NCBI GenBank assembly: GCA_012934845.2
Contig: WNNJ02003101.1
Coordinates: forward strand, 1 to 64,000
Origin: Pomphorhynchus laevis
Lineage: Eukaryota; Acanthocephala; Palaeacanthocephala; Echinorhynchida; Pomphorhynchidae
DNA: 64,000 nucleotides
Reading direction: 5' to 3'
The notes below the pieces were generated by a model. It saw only the letters and a list, made by a program, of their open reading frames with translations. It had not been told where the DNA came from and searched no databases. Shown one piece after another: positions 10,454-21,672 of the stretch. The stretch's first letter is position 1; the number at the start of each line of letters is the position of its first letter. Made by a program: the position numbers and the translations under genes.

Positions 10454-10924
10454 CTACGTATGTAAATAAAAATCTTTTGTAAATTGAAACGTTTCGGTAG
10501 GTGACGAATGTGGAACTTGACTTTTCTTTCCGTAGACTGGAAAGAAAGATCTTGTTTTGTAAATGGGCTCACCCATCCACGTTCCCGTAACCCATCCCGG
10601 TACATCTTTCATAATTCTATTTTCTTCATCACGGGCTTTTCGCATATAGATTAGGTTCATTCTATCCACTTCTGCCCATAGGATTGGTTCTATACATATA
10701 CGACCTTCATCCATTTCCATCATGGAATTCGCAATCATCTGTTTTGTTTTCTGGATTCTTTTAACATCATACAATAAGCTAATAGTTGCCAAAAGCCCTG
10801 CAGAATACCAAACCTTTGGGGATAACCGACGACCGCAAACTCTTGCTGTGTTCAAAATCTTATAGCCATCCTTAGGTGCTATTTCTTGCTTAAACTTATT
10901 TACCTGCCGAGAAGACGATGACAT
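10454..10924 (-). CDS. NDUFA13: NADH dehydrogenase (ubiquinone) 1 alpha subcomplex subunit 13 (GRIM-19)
   Basis: Accessory subunit of respiratory complex I in the mitochondrial inner membrane. The 156-aa ORF has the family layout. An N-terminal FKQEIAPKDGYK segment (residues 11-22) matches the usual KQ-x-x-PPxGGY start. One membrane helix spans about residues 38-54, followed by a long charged helix. The signature region is RICIEPILWAEVDR (75-88) and DEENRIMKDVPGW (99-111), then GTWMGEPIYKT (114-124). Family length is usually about 145 residues, so this is slightly long at the C-terminus. It is a single open frame without visible introns, flanked by retroelements; an intact retrocopy cannot be excluded. 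The lack of any disabling change argues for a functional gene. Confidence 0.9.
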   Translation of the reverse strand: MSSSSRQVNKFKQEIAPKDGYKILNTARVCGRRLSPKVWYSAGLLATISLLYDVKRIQKTKQMIANSMMEMDEGRICIEPILWAEVDRMNLIYMRKARDEENRIMKDVPGWVTGTWMGEPIYKTRSFFPVYGKKSQVPHSSPTETFQFTKDFYLHT

Positions 10925-11149
10925 AGAAGTAATTTGAATCTAGAATCTTAAAAGAATGGCTACTTTTGATTTAAATAACCCTGTTTTTTGTATAAAATTG
11001 CGTAATATTATAAGTATTTTAAAATATCCGTTACAAAATTGCAAAATTGCAACTAATTTTAGCATTTATTGCCAATATTGCAATAAAACGACGGGTATGT
11101 ATTCAAATTAATCTTAACTTCTCTGATAACATTACCTGCTAAAATTGCA

Positions 11150-11940
11150 TTGGAACAACAACGTACATTGACGAAGTTGATGGAAAGTCTGCAAACTCGC
11201 GAAGATCAAAACAATGATTGCAATATACCAGTGTTTCAACATTTAAATGCAGATATTGATAAATGGGTGAATTACGGGATTCAACTAAAGAATTTCTTGG
11301 GCATGCATAGACTTGATTCAGCAATGCGACAAGGACAATAGTTTTTCGTATTTTGAAAGTAAAGATATTACTTTTGAGATGATTATTAAAGAACTGAATG
11401 GTCATTTTAAAAAGCCGATGCATGTAGTTGCGGCCGGATTAGCATTTACTCAATGTCGACAAATAGCCAACAAATCATATAAGTATTGGATAGCGGAAGC
11501 TAGGGGACTGACAAGTAAGTGTTCGTTTTTCGATAGATCCATTCAATCCGAACAACAAGCAATCTACGACAGATTAAGAGATCTGGTAATTGTGTATCCT
11601 CCAATTGAGAAAATACCAATGAGTCTATTACGATTGGATAATCCAACGTTAGACGATGTATTCAGAATTGCTTCTAATTGGGAAATGCCACAAGATACCA
11701 TGCACTTATTAGCGACAGAAATCAGCTCGAATTATACAAATGAACCGAAAAGAGATATCAAAATTTCGAATGTTCATAAATTAAGCGCTAGACGTAGATC
11801 ACACTGGAATAGAAATTCTATGGAACGTTGTACATGATGTAATCGTACAAATCATGTGAATGAGCAACAGTGTTAGGCAAAGATCGTAAAATGTCATCGA
11901 TGCGTTAAGATAGGTCATATTCGTCTATGCTGCAAGGTAG
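11150..11940 (+). pseudogene. gypsy copy 1 gag
   Basis: The N-terminal capsid-like part (11150-11341) shifts frame near 11330 into the longer 11313-11837 ORF. That ORF has the pattern YKYWIAEARGLTSKC (about residues 58-72) and LLRLDNPTLDDV. Two CCHC zinc knuckles follow a stop: CNRTNHVNEQQC, and CHRCVKIGHIRLCC at about 11890-11935. It binds RNA and forms particles in intact relatives. Here it is broken by at least two stops. Confidence 0.85.
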
Positions 11941-12042
11941 TACTACAAAATATTCATCAGTTGGTAACAGATGATAGGTGATAATGATGCCGCAGAATTT
12001 GCTTTCCTCTATATTTAAAACGTTTGTCAAATATACCATATT

Positions 12043-12321
12043 TTGGGAACGACACTGGACGTGATAATAAACGGAGTACCGGTGGAAATGGAGTTTGATA
12101 CGGGATCGATGTTGTATGTGATATCTCACAAAACATGGTCAAGTTGTAGTACACCCAAGCTAAAAGTAGGAAGACGGTTAAGTTTTGGTGGAGGGTTGCT
12201 GAAGAGAAGAGGTCATTGCCAAGTGACTGTGAAGCTGGACGATGTAGTTAAATTGTTGTGTCAAGGTTGTAGACGGAACAGTAAAGAGCTTGTTCGGACA
12301 ATTGTGGATAGATGCGTTTAA
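12043..12321 (+). pseudogene. gypsy copy 1 protease
   Basis: Aspartic protease with the active-site triad DTG at 12097-12105 in the context MEFDTGSMLYVIS. A frame change near 12255 gives a premature end. The copy at 62.1 kb keeps the frame longer. Confidence 0.8.
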
Positions 12322-12412
12322 TATGTCCTTGCCACGTCAAGTAAGATCTCGCACACGAGCTATCAATCAGTTGGATTCAAATCAACAAGAAAGTGCATCC
12401 GATTGAAATCAA

Positions 12413-13660
12413 ATGTTGATCAAATTTGAGGACTTATTCAACGAAGATCTTGGAAACATTAAGGATTTGGAGGTTAAGCTACAAGTTAAACCATCGGCTG
12501 TTGCGCGATGCATTCCGGCTCGTCGCGTACCACTGTCATTAAAGCTAAAAATTGAAAAAGAGTTAAAGCGCCTTTTAGCGAATGGACTATTAGAGCAAGT
12601 TGAATCAAACTATAATTATATTGATTGGGCAAGTCTTATTGTAACTGTGCTTAAAAAAGATAACTCAATAAGAATGTGTGCTGACTTTAAGACGACAATT
12701 AATCCGTATTTGAAATGTGATTGTTTCGAATTGCAACAGTTGAGGAGATGCTGAGCAAAATCGACGGCACCTTGTATTCCGTATTGGATTTAAGAGATGC
12801 ATATTCACAAATGAAAGTCCATCAATACTCTCAAAAATATTTAACCATTTCGACATACTTCGGATTTTATCAATATCTTCGGTTATCTTTTGGGTTATCA
12901 ATAGTGCCAATTTTGTTTTAACGTTATATGAATCAATTACTTGGTGCGATTCCGGATATCGCAGTTTATCTGGATGATGTTGTAGTCACAGGAAAAACGC
13001 GCTTAGAACATATTAACAGACTTTGAAGTGTAATGAAACGATTATTGGATGCGGAATAAGAGAAAAACGTGAAGTGTTTATTTCTTCATGAACACGTTCT
13101 AGATAGAGAACGGTAAAAACTGATGAAGAGAAAGTTGACACTATTCAAAATATTGATACACCATCAAATCCTAAAGAACATCGAATGTTTCTGGGGACGG
13201 TAGGGTTTCTTAAACGCTTAATTCCTCATCTGCGGTCACAGTGTCCTGATTTGTATTCGCTGACTGGTGTACGAACGGATTAGAACTCGATATATCGACA
13301 TCAAAGCCAATTTGAATTAGTCAAACAAAATATGTTAAAACATAAAAGTTTGATACCATATGATGGGAAGAGTAACTTAAAGCTGTATTGTTATGCTTGT
13401 GAGAAGTGCTTAGGAGCCGTACTGCTTCAAGAAACTAAAACAACGGTTATTTGCCAATTGCATACGCGTCAAGAAAATTGAGTGGTGCGGAAATAAATTA
13501 CTCGCAAATTGACCGGGAGGCACTTGCTCTAATATTTGGAGTCAACAAATTTCGATATTACCTATTAGGTCGGAAGTTCATACTCATCAGTGATCACATA
13601 CCCAGATTTCCATCAGTGATCACATACCCAGATTTCCATCAGTGATCACAAATATCCTTT
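12413..13660 (+). pseudogene. gypsy copy 1 reverse transcriptase and RNase H
   Basis: RT begins with a CIPARRVPLSLKLKIEKELK segment. It continues through SVLDLRDAYSQ (motif A, about 12780-12810) to the YLDD catalytic motif at 12967-12978 in another frame. RNase H is recognisable by [20 protein letters not shown] at about 13455-13520. Many frame breaks. Confidence 0.85.
13585..13650 (+). repeat. 26-bp tandem duplication inside RNase H
   Basis: Copies of CATCAGTGATCACATACCCA and its continuation start at 13585, 13611 and 13637 (2.5 copies). The insertion is private to this dead element and disrupts the end of RNase H. Confidence 0.85.
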
Positions 13661-13899
13661 CCAGATTTCCATGTCAAGGCATTGACAATACAGAAACGTC
13701 GGGAACGAATTACATCTATGTGAATTTATTGTGTGAGGACAGCTATAACATAATAGATACACCTTTACTATCCACAACAGCCATTTACGAAGCTACGAAA
13801 CGAGATCTGCTTCTAAAAAATATTTATGTATAGAGCGGTTGGCCAAACAAAGCCACAGACTTAGGTATTTTATCAATACAGCGCAAGACGCAATGAGTT

Positions 13900-14600
13900 G
13901 TCATTTGAAGATAGAATTTTGCTTTTAGGAGCGCGTGTTGTAATTCAAACGAGTTTAAGGAAAGAAGTTTTGCGAACTTTGCATGCGAAGCATCCGGGTA
14001 TAGTTGTTATGAAGTCATTATCACGGTATTACGTATGGTGACCAGGATTGGATATTGATATTGAGCGCTATGTGCAGAATTGTAACGACTGTCAGCGTTT
14101 TTAGAGTAATGAACCTAACGATCCAATTCACAATTGGCCTATACTAAGTAATATATGGACTAGGATTCACGTAGACTTCGCCGGAATATCCCAACAGGAG
14201 TACTACTTAGTGGTTTAGTGTGCTCTATCAAAATGGCCAGAAGTTATTAAAATGCATGGTACTAGTGATCATTCAACGATAAAGGTATTAAAAGAAATGT
14301 TTGCCAGAAATGGGGTTCCCGAAGAGGTGGTATAAGACAATATCACTCCGTTTCAGTCTTCAGAATTCACGAATTTTTGAGGTCGAATGGAGTAAAGCAT
14401 GTAAGAGTATTTCCGTATCACCCAATATCAAATGGTCTAGCAGAGAGGTTTATTTAAGTCCTACAAAATAAAGTGATCAGACCTTACCATATACACAAAC
14501 GTCCAAAGCGATTGCAGCAATTCTTATTCTCATATAGGAACACACCACACAGTGCCACAATGAAACCACAGTCACTTATCTTTACCGATCATCGTTTGAC
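13900..14600 (+). pseudogene. gypsy copy 1 integrase
   Basis: An HHCC-type zinc domain (LHAKHPG, then NCNDCQR at about 14085) leads to a DDE core: VDFAG at about 14170, a degenerate DNITPFQSSEF at about 14335 and NGLAERF at about 14430. Stop codons interrupt it. The C-terminus is replaced by LINE-A sequence after about 14640. Confidence 0.85.
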
Positions 14601-14649
14601 TACCTTATGTGATCGTTTAAACCGAATCTGCCTTCCGGTATGCCTTTGT

Positions 14650-15215
14650 ATACCGCCCATTTGGGGGCACTGGGCTCAATGTGAAAGAAAGAGAAGATTT
14701 GTGGATTTTGCTATTCCAGAAAATGTATAGACATCGGGGGTCAGTGTTCCTCTACCCCGCGGTGTGTAAACTGTAATGGTCCGCATCCATCCTGGTCTAG
14801 GAGGTGTGAGGCCTTTAAGGCCTATCGGATAAAATTCTGTAATTCACCGACAATAAAAACTCCTGGCAGCTATGCAGATACCAGCGGTAGAATGTCAGAC
14901 AAGGACATCATACATCTTCTCGACGCTCAAAAACAATCTATATTGAGACAAATGGAGCAGCTCCTCACAAGTCATTTAGCTCTGTTATATTCAACTCCTA
15001 CGTTCCCTCCTTCAACGATTCCAGAATCAAAGAAACGGAGGGGGAGCTTCGGCCCACACCGTGCCTCCATTGAAGGTTGGCAAACTGCTCAAGTCCAAGT
15101 CCGGAAAGGCCTCCATCACGCGAAATGAAGATGCTGCCCAGGGGCAAGTACCTACCCTATACGGAGCTGGTGCGATAAGAGAAACCTTCCTGCACCTAGC
15201 TCTGTCCAGGTAGGC
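14650..15215 (+). pseudogene. LINE-A copy 2 ORF1, C-terminal half
   Basis: Zinc-knuckle region (about 14660-14800), then MSDKDIIHLLDAQKQ at 14892, a helical segment with repeated Q and L. Nearly identical to the ORF1 of the copy at 42.1-42.6 kb but very different from those at 31.4-32.1 and 32.5-33.2 kb. Stops at about 14730 and 15126 break it. Confidence 0.75.
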
Positions 15216-15243
15216 AATCCCCCAATCCAACTAATCCATCACA

Positions 15244-15880
15244 ATGCAGAGTACTCGTGAGCCTTTTTCACTGAATATCCTTCGGTGGAATTCGGGAGGT
15301 GCTTCTGCCCTTAGACTTTTATCTGGAAGAGATGCAGATGTTATAGTCCTTCAGGAGACGCGGTCTATCCGTCTCCCCCAGGACATTACTCAATGTATCC
15401 CAAAGCATATATGTTCCCACTACACTCCGTACATAACCCCACCTCACTCCTCTTCATCTTAAGGACTTTTAATCTTAGTTAAGTGCTTCTTAAGGTCCTC
15501 CCTCTTATTAAAGTACTCATGTGCAGCCATGTATTGTTAAGTAGTTTCACTCTGTAAGAACGATAAACGCCTCAGTCTAGCCAATGTCTACATCCGTCCA
15601 GGGGAAATTCACAAGAACCGACACTTCCTGGATAGTATTATTGACAGCGGTTATGATATGATACTTGGGGTTTCAACGACAGAACTGGTTGTTGGATCAA
15701 TGCAGCACTTCGCAGAGCTAGGAACTGTTATCTTATTCACAAACCTCCGTCCCATACCCTTCATTGCACATCAACAAATTCTATCCTCGACATTTTACTG
15801 CTTCACTCGAGGTGGATGTTAAAACCACTCTGCACGGAGCAGTCACGCTAGCAATTGTCCACCTCTCATGACCTAATTCA
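15244..15880 (+). pseudogene. LINE-A copy 2 ORF2 endonuclease domain
   Basis: Begins MQSTREPFSLNILRWNSGGA, the conserved ORF2 start of this family. DVIVLQETRSIRL (about residues 30-42) carries the catalytic glutamate of APE-type nucleases. A later DSIIDSGYDMILG segment (about 15630-15670) should continue to the GDFN motif but shifts frame. Stops at 15460 and 15538. Confidence 0.8.
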
Positions 15881-17705
15881 TTGGAGAATTGAGGAAGATG
15901 TGTTGCTTCGAAGGAGGTTTCACTTTGATACGATCAGAGTGGCCATCTTTCAAGCGGCTATCCAACTATTTCCCAGAATAGAAAATGAGAGTCTGACCGA
16001 ATTTAATACCTACCTCTTTTCGCAAGCTACCGCAATTTTATCGACTACCTATAAAGGTCGTATATACAATCCCACTCCGACGAAACTCAAGGTTCTAGCG
16101 AAACTGCTTAACATCCCTAATCTCTCTGTTTCCGCCAGACAGGCTCTCTCGAATGAATACTGGAGCACTAGATATAGGTTCCAGCTGAGTAGGGATAAGG
16201 CGAGTATTGCTCGCCTTAACCCTTCTCAGTCTTCATTTGGAAGATTTTCAAGAAGATGAAGTTTGGTTGTAGGAAGGATAGAGCATTAGATTGGATAGGG
16301 AATGTAGGCCTTGAAGTAGTTTTGGAGGAGTCACTAGCCCTACACAACTATGGAGCCACTCAATCACCTCAACCAATCCCGCCTTGGTGTAACTTCAGGA
16401 GTAGGGATCTATCTGTTACGGATGTCCTTAACTCCTAAGGTCCACTCCCGGGCACCTCCAAATCCGTCGCTCCACTTTCGTCTCGAGTCTGTCAGCTTTT
16501 AACAGCCAAACAGAGAAGAGAGGTGGCCACCACAATGCTTCTAGCCCCCCATTCGATGTAGCAGGCATCAATATTAGTAAGCGTGTTTTTATTCCTAAGA
16601 AAAAATCCTGCTCATGCCCTAAAGATCTGCGACCCATTTCGATTCAAAATGCCCTCGTGTCGATTTACGAAAAAGCGCTTGCGCGTAATATCTGCGACCA
16701 TTTAAGTAGGCGTAATTTGATCCCTCTAGGTTTTCATGGCTTCGTCATAGGTCGCTCTGTCCATTCAGAAATTGGTGAGGTGGATCAGTTTTGTCGGGAT
16801 AATAGCCATCGTCTAGTTGTGGATGTTTTCCTCGACTTTTCTGCAGCATTTGACCGCATCTCCATTCCTTTTGTGATCTCTTCTCTCATGTCCCTCGGGA
16901 TGCCCGTTAGAATAGTGAACGGGGTGGAGATTCTGCTGTACACCAAGCGATTTTACTATGAAGACGACCCTGATGCGCGTCAGTTCTACTCTATTACGGG
17001 TGTGCCTAAAGGATCCCCACTTTCTCCCATCTTATATCTTGCTGCTTCCATTAACCTCTTTAAAATATTTTAACTTGAACAACGTCTAGTGGTGTACGCT
17101 GATGACACCACAGCCCTGTTCACTGGACACAGGTGTAAAGGCGTAGTCTCTGACATTAGCCGTTTCTTTTTAAGATTAAAAGACCAGTTACCCATATCCA
17201 ATCTTATTTTAAACTCCGCCAAATCGCAGGCGGTTGTCTTTCATGGCACCCCTGCAACTAAGAAAAAACTTAAGAGATTAGCACTCTCTGCGCTCTCCTC
17301 CATATTTGCCTCTGAACCACTCCCCACCTTCACAAGTCGAGTAAAATACCTGGGGTTCACCGTTACGGTGAACTGGTCGGCGAAAGCTGACCTGGATAGA
17401 CTCAAACGTATCCTGAAGAAAGCTAGGTGAGCCCTGAAACGGGCTCAGCATATGTCGTTGAAAGGGAAAACCAGGTGCGCCTTTGGGGTACCTGGGCTAT
17501 CTCGGGATAAGTCTTCTTTTCGAGAGGACGTCCCCCTGAGCAAAGGCTAAGGTTTCTTAAGCTCCTCGTCTCTTGTTTACCCAGCATAGTCCGAGCTGAT
17601 TGGATTCTTCGGGGGGGGGGGAGTTAAAGACCCCCGGGTGGTTTAGTCGGAAGTCGGCGTGTTGGATCGGTTGGGGGCTCAGATCCCTCTGGATTTGAGG
17701 CCGTA
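15855..17705 (+). pseudogene. LINE-A copy 2 ORF2 reverse transcriptase
   Basis: Linker region, then LRPISIQNALVSIYEKAL at about 16630, GFHGFVIGRSVHSE, motif A VFLDFSAAFDR at about 16830, GVPKGSPLSPILY at about 17000, VYADDTTAL at 17092-17118 and the C-terminal domain through 17430, then frame breaks. All catalytic aspartates are present; at least three frameshifts or stops inactivate the copy. Confidence 0.87.
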
Positions 17706-18870
17706 AAAGTGGGAATAAGAAGACCAGTGCAAATTGCAGTCGTTGGTTGATTTGGTCGTACTTACTGTTTTGTTAATTATGTTATCTAGTTTTTTGATCG
17801 GTTGTATTTTTTAATACAACCCTTATTTATTTATAGACGCTTGTGTTTGTTTCTACTAAAAAAAATACCATTGAGCGTTTGATTTGCAATGTTGAAAACA
17901 ACAAAATAATACCTCCTTGTCAATTACTGATCGTGTTGTCCGATCATTTCCTTGTCACTCTTACTCTTACTCGTTCCCATTCTACTTCTCCCCCTTCACC
18001 ATTATCCACACCAAGTCAACCCTGGAAACTTCTCGATATCCATATTCTCTGCACAGCCTTACTCAATTCTTCACTCGTTTCACTTCCTCTTAACTATCTC
18101 TCTCCTGATGATCTCTTCATTTTGTTTAGTTCTGAACTTACGAACACCCTAAATAACCTTCTGCCTATTCAACCACGACGTTTTCAGCGATCGCGCCATG
18201 CTCCCTGGTTCGATTCAGACTGTAGTCTTTCTAAGCGTCGGCTCCGGCACTCTTTTCGTGGTTTAATCGCTTTCTTAAACGTTCTCCAACCTCACTAACT
18301 CTAAATCTCCGTGCTTCCTATCTTTCTCTTCGCCGTTTCTATCTCATTCTTATGCGAACTAAAGGTACTCTCTTTTGCTGAAATCATCTCGAGTCGTCTT
18401 CTAACTCTAAATCTCATTGGAAAATCCTAAACTCAATTCGTTCACAATCATCTACACTTTGCAACATAAATCCTGATGAATTTTTTTCTTATCTGCAATC
18501 TAAGCTATCTAATTTAATTTCCGTTCTACCCATATGCCCCTTGTATCCTCTCAATTCTTTAAATACTTCCCTCCCAGAACTATTCCACCTTATTCTCGTT
18601 TCGTCTGGAGAAGTTTCTTCGATTCTTCTGTTAATACCTAATAATACCTCTCCTTCTGACCCAATTCCCACCCACTTGCTTAAAAAAATCTGATCATCTA
18701 TCTCACCCTTCCTAACCACTTTAAATGCAAATATATGAACATATATCATTACATCATTATACTCTAAGACTCTCTGGCATACTTTTAACTCAATCATTGC
18801 TCGTTCCTCTTCGCGGTGCAACATCAATGCCCATGATTATTCGTCGTTTCTCCAGACTAAAGTATCCACG

Positions 18871-19800
18871 TTGCTCTCTCACACCCCGGTCTCCATCCTA
18901 TCCCACTCTGCCCCGCCTAGCCTCATCCTTCCGGAACTCTTTCATCTTCTCCCTGTCTCACCTACAGAAGTATCATCTGTCCTCATGTCCTTGCCCAACA
19001 AAACCTCACCTGCCGATCCCCTGCCTACTCACATATTAAAATTTATATGCTTATCGATATCCCCATTTCTCACAACCTTGTTTAACTCATCTATCCGCAG
19101 TCGTATCTTCTCTTCACACTATAAATCTGCAATCGTTCGTCCAATCCTTAAGAAACAATCACTCGACCCCTTCCTTCCTTCTAGTTATCGCCACATTTCA
19201 CTACTCCCTACTCTTTCTAAGCTCTTAGAACGCATCATCTTAATACGGATCAACGCTTTTCTCTCCTCATCCAATTTGTACCCTCCTTTCCAATCCGCTT
19301 TCCGCTAAATCACTCCACAGAAATCGCATGCATGAAAGTTTACAAGGACTTATTCATTTATCGAGACAAGGCTCTATATAGTGTTCTCATCTCCCTCGAC
19401 CTCTCCTCCACATTCGATATTATCGACCACTCCGTCCTCCTTTCTCGCCTTCGTTATGATTACGGCTTTTCTTCCTCCTCCGTAGCATGGTTTGCCTCAT
19501 ATCTATCCGACCGTTCCTTTCGCGTCTGTTCTAATTCATCATCCTCCCCTCCCATCCCTATTTTTTGCGGGGTCCCACAAGGTTCAGTCCTAGGTCCCCT
19601 GCTTTTCTCTATTCTGCTTGGCGATCTCTCTCCGTTTATCAAACCTTACTCCTTTAAAATCATGCAACACGCGATGACATCATCATCTATGCTCATGAAC
19701 ATGCACATCGCATTCACGATATCGGCATTTCTGCCTCCAACTGTCCTTATTCTATCTACAAACGTCTCTCCAATCTCCATCTCCTTCTAAACCCCGACAA
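18871..19800 (+). pseudogene. LINE-B reverse transcriptase
   Basis: Recognisable L2/CR1-type motifs: LPNKTSPADPLPTHILK, LPTLSKLLERIILIR, SLDLSSTFDIIDHSVLL (motif A) and FCGVPQGSVLGPLLFSILLG. The YADD-like motif falls in a frame-broken stretch near 19660-19700. Compared with the copy at 45 kb, both carry independent damage. Confidence 0.87.
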
Positions 19801-20140
19801 GTCCAAAAAATGTAGATCCTCCCCAGTAAACCAAACATATCTCCTCCCACTGTATCTTTTGCCTCATCGATCATCCCCATAGTCTACAATCTCATTTTCT
19901 TAGGCTTCCATTTCGATATTCACCTTTCCCTTAAACCCTTCCTCCGTGACAAGGTCCGCTGGTCTAACTTAATTATCCGTGACATCCGCCGTATCCGCCC
20001 CCTTATCGACTTCCGTTCTTGTATGTCTCTTCTTTCATCGCTTCTTTTTCCCTAAAATCGATTACTGCCTTAGCCTTTTCGCCAATTCTCCAAAATCCAT
20101 CATCCTACCCCTACAATGAATAATCAACACCGCCGTTCGA

Positions 20141-20500
20141 GTGCTCTTTCGTCTCAGTCGCTTCGATTACACATCCACATATTTTGCCCAACTCTCCTGT
20201 CCCACCATCCACAACCGCGTACAACTCAGACTTCTCCTAGTAACTTTTCGTCTCATCGCTGTCGGTTCCCCATCGTTCATCAACCTTCCTTTCTTAGACG
20301 ACACTCGCCCCACCTCGCTATCGCTGCGTTCCCGTAATTCCCTCTTACTCCACGTTCCCAATTACTCCAACAACTATGGTCTCCGATCCTTCCTCGTCGC
20401 CGCCTCACTCGCCTGGAATCAACTCCCTCTCGACGTCCGCCGCGCCCCCTCCTTTATCACATTCAAACACCTCCTCCGTTTACACCTTCTCGACACATGA
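20141..20500 (+). pseudogene. LINE-B C-terminal domain
   Basis: A 119-aa open stretch with a VRLRLLL/FRLIAVGSPSFINLPFL-type segment. It ends LVAASLAWNQLPLDVRRAPS...FKHLLRLHLL, the conserved tail of L2/CR1-group RT proteins, with the true stop at 20498-20500. Confidence 0.8.
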
Positions 20501-20582
20501 TTTACATTTTTGTTTTGTTGTGGTCATGTAAGCGTGCGCTGGCACGCATTTGCCATGTTAAAATAAATCTTTTTTTTAATGT

Positions 20583-21143
20583 ATGACTCTCATATCTTCT
20601 CTCATTTTCTCAAGACTTGATTACTGTCTTAGTCTATTTTCCAACTCGCCTAAAGCAACTCTTCTTCCTTCACAACGCAACATCAAAGCAGCCGTCCGAG
20701 TTCTCCTCCGTCTTCGTCGTTTTGATCATACATCCCACCATATTGTTTCTCTCGATTTGCCTACCATTTATTGCCGTGTTCAAATTCGTCTTCTTATCAT
20801 TGCTTTTCGCCTTATAACTTTTCATACCCCTTCATCTATCAACCTTCCTTTTTTCGACAATTCTCATCCTGTTTACTGTTCCTTGCGTTCCAGTAATTCC
20901 CTTCTTTTACATGTCCCAAACTACTCTACCTCTTTTGGCTTCCGCTCCGTTGTGGCTGCTCCTCTTCCGTGGAATCATCTCCCCATTCATATCCGCCAAT
21001 CAACATCAATGCCGTGCTTCAAACGCCAAATCCAATTCCATTTCAACAATTAACTAATTAATCTGACTTTTTCTGTGTTCTTTTTAGTTATCATGTAAGC
21101 ATGCAGTTGGCACGCATTTGTTACGTTAAATAAATTAATATTA
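20583..21143 (+). mobile_element. LINE family B, 3' fragment
   Basis: A second, shorter copy directly after the first. It encodes only the C-terminal domain (20583-21053, ending with SVVAAPLPWNHLPIHIRQ...FKRQIQFHF) and the same 3' tail GGCACGCATTTGTTACG. Either a 5'-truncated insertion next to the first copy's T-run or a tandem remnant. Confidence 0.85.
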
Positions 21144-21632
21144 ATGAGACATGTGGAAATTGAGCCTGTCTTAAAAGAAGTCGGAAGATCATTCGAATTC
21201 ACAAATCCATCAACGACAAAGGATCGCTGTGCGCGCTTAGATATTGTGTGTTCAGGCCTATTCGACGGTGTAATGGAGTGGACGTTCTTCAATGTCACTA
21301 TACATAATCCCTTTGCTCCATCTTACATTAGCCAAAATCCGGCAAACATATCTGAATTTCACGAGAATAGGAAGCGCGCAAAATACATGGAAAGAGTAAT
21401 CAACATCGAACATGCCTCGTTCATACCGCATGTATTTTTGGCATTGGGCGGAGTTTCAAAGAAAGCTGGATCAGTGATGAAACTGCTCGCACAAAAAGAA
21501 TCTCAGGGAACTCGGACATACACAGAGGTTATCAGTTCAATGAGAAAACGAATAGCCATCACGCTGGTTAAGGCTAACTCATGGAGTTTTCAATGTAACA
21601 ACAAGTTTGTTAACAATGCTGCTCATTGCTAA
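21144..21632 (+). CDS. mobile-DNA-associated protein, PD-(D/E)XK-like (tentative), 162 aa
   Basis: A single open frame starting 1-2 bases after the LINE-B tail, so its natural 5' end may have been removed by that insertion. The pattern ARLDIVCSGLFDG, TFFNVTIHNPFAPSY, FHENRKRAKYMERVINIEHASFIPHVFLALGGV, then YTEVISSMRKRIAITLVKA matches a domain I remember as a recurrent unannotated ORF in transposon-rich animal genomes. There the second block usually reads FFDVRV. Its fold looks like PD-(D/E)XK nucleases. The N and T here, in place of the usual D and R, would remove an active-site residue. Function is unproven. It lies just upstream of the 360-bp hammerhead satellite. Confidence 0.5.
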   Translation: MRHVEIEPVLKEVGRSFEFTNPSTTKDRCARLDIVCSGLFDGVMEWTFFNVTIHNPFAPSYISQNPANISEFHENRKRAKYMERVINIEHASFIPHVFLALGGVSKKAGSVMKLLAQKESQGTRTYTEVISSMRKRIAITLVKANSWSFQCNNKFVNNAAHC

Positions 21633-21672
21633 GTTTTCTTTAGCAACACAGTTGAACAATCATTTAAAAAAT

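Larger units (their letters stand above)
11090..14640 (+). mobile_element. Ty3/gypsy-like LTR retrotransposon, decayed copy 1
   Basis: Runs gag, protease, RT, RNase H, integrase in the Ty3/gypsy order, with many stops and frameshifts. No LTR was identified at the left end. The right end is interrupted at about 14640 by a LINE-A insertion, and no gypsy sequence resumes after it. Its 5' third (11.3-12.63 kb) is nearly identical to the copy at 61.35-62.69 kb, so the family moved or was duplicated fairly recently. Confidence 0.9.
14640..17836 (+). mobile_element. LINE family A, copy 2 (5'-truncated, inserted in gypsy)
   Basis: Starts inside ORF1 at a WGHWAQC knuckle directly following gypsy integrase sequence. 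It includes the ORF1 C-terminus and almost all of ORF2 (endonuclease and RT), and ends in a T-rich 3' UTR with TTATTTATTTAT at about 17822-17835. The insertion into the gypsy element makes it younger than that element. Confidence 0.88.
17925..20578 (+). mobile_element. LINE family B (L2/CR1-like), 5'-truncated copy
   Basis: Starts at the end of an APE endonuclease (LSDHFLVTL at about 17935-17965) and runs through RT to a 3' UTR containing GGCACGCATTTGCCATG and a terminal T-run. The same tail ends the copies at 21.1 and 44.2 kb. Frames shift repeatedly. Confidence 0.88.

Noticed and set aside
17843-18298. Long Ser/Leu-rich ORFs in both strands of LINE-B copies as novel proteins
   Set aside because: They are frames or shadows of the endonuclease/RT region. 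The real motifs identify L2/CR1-like ORF2.
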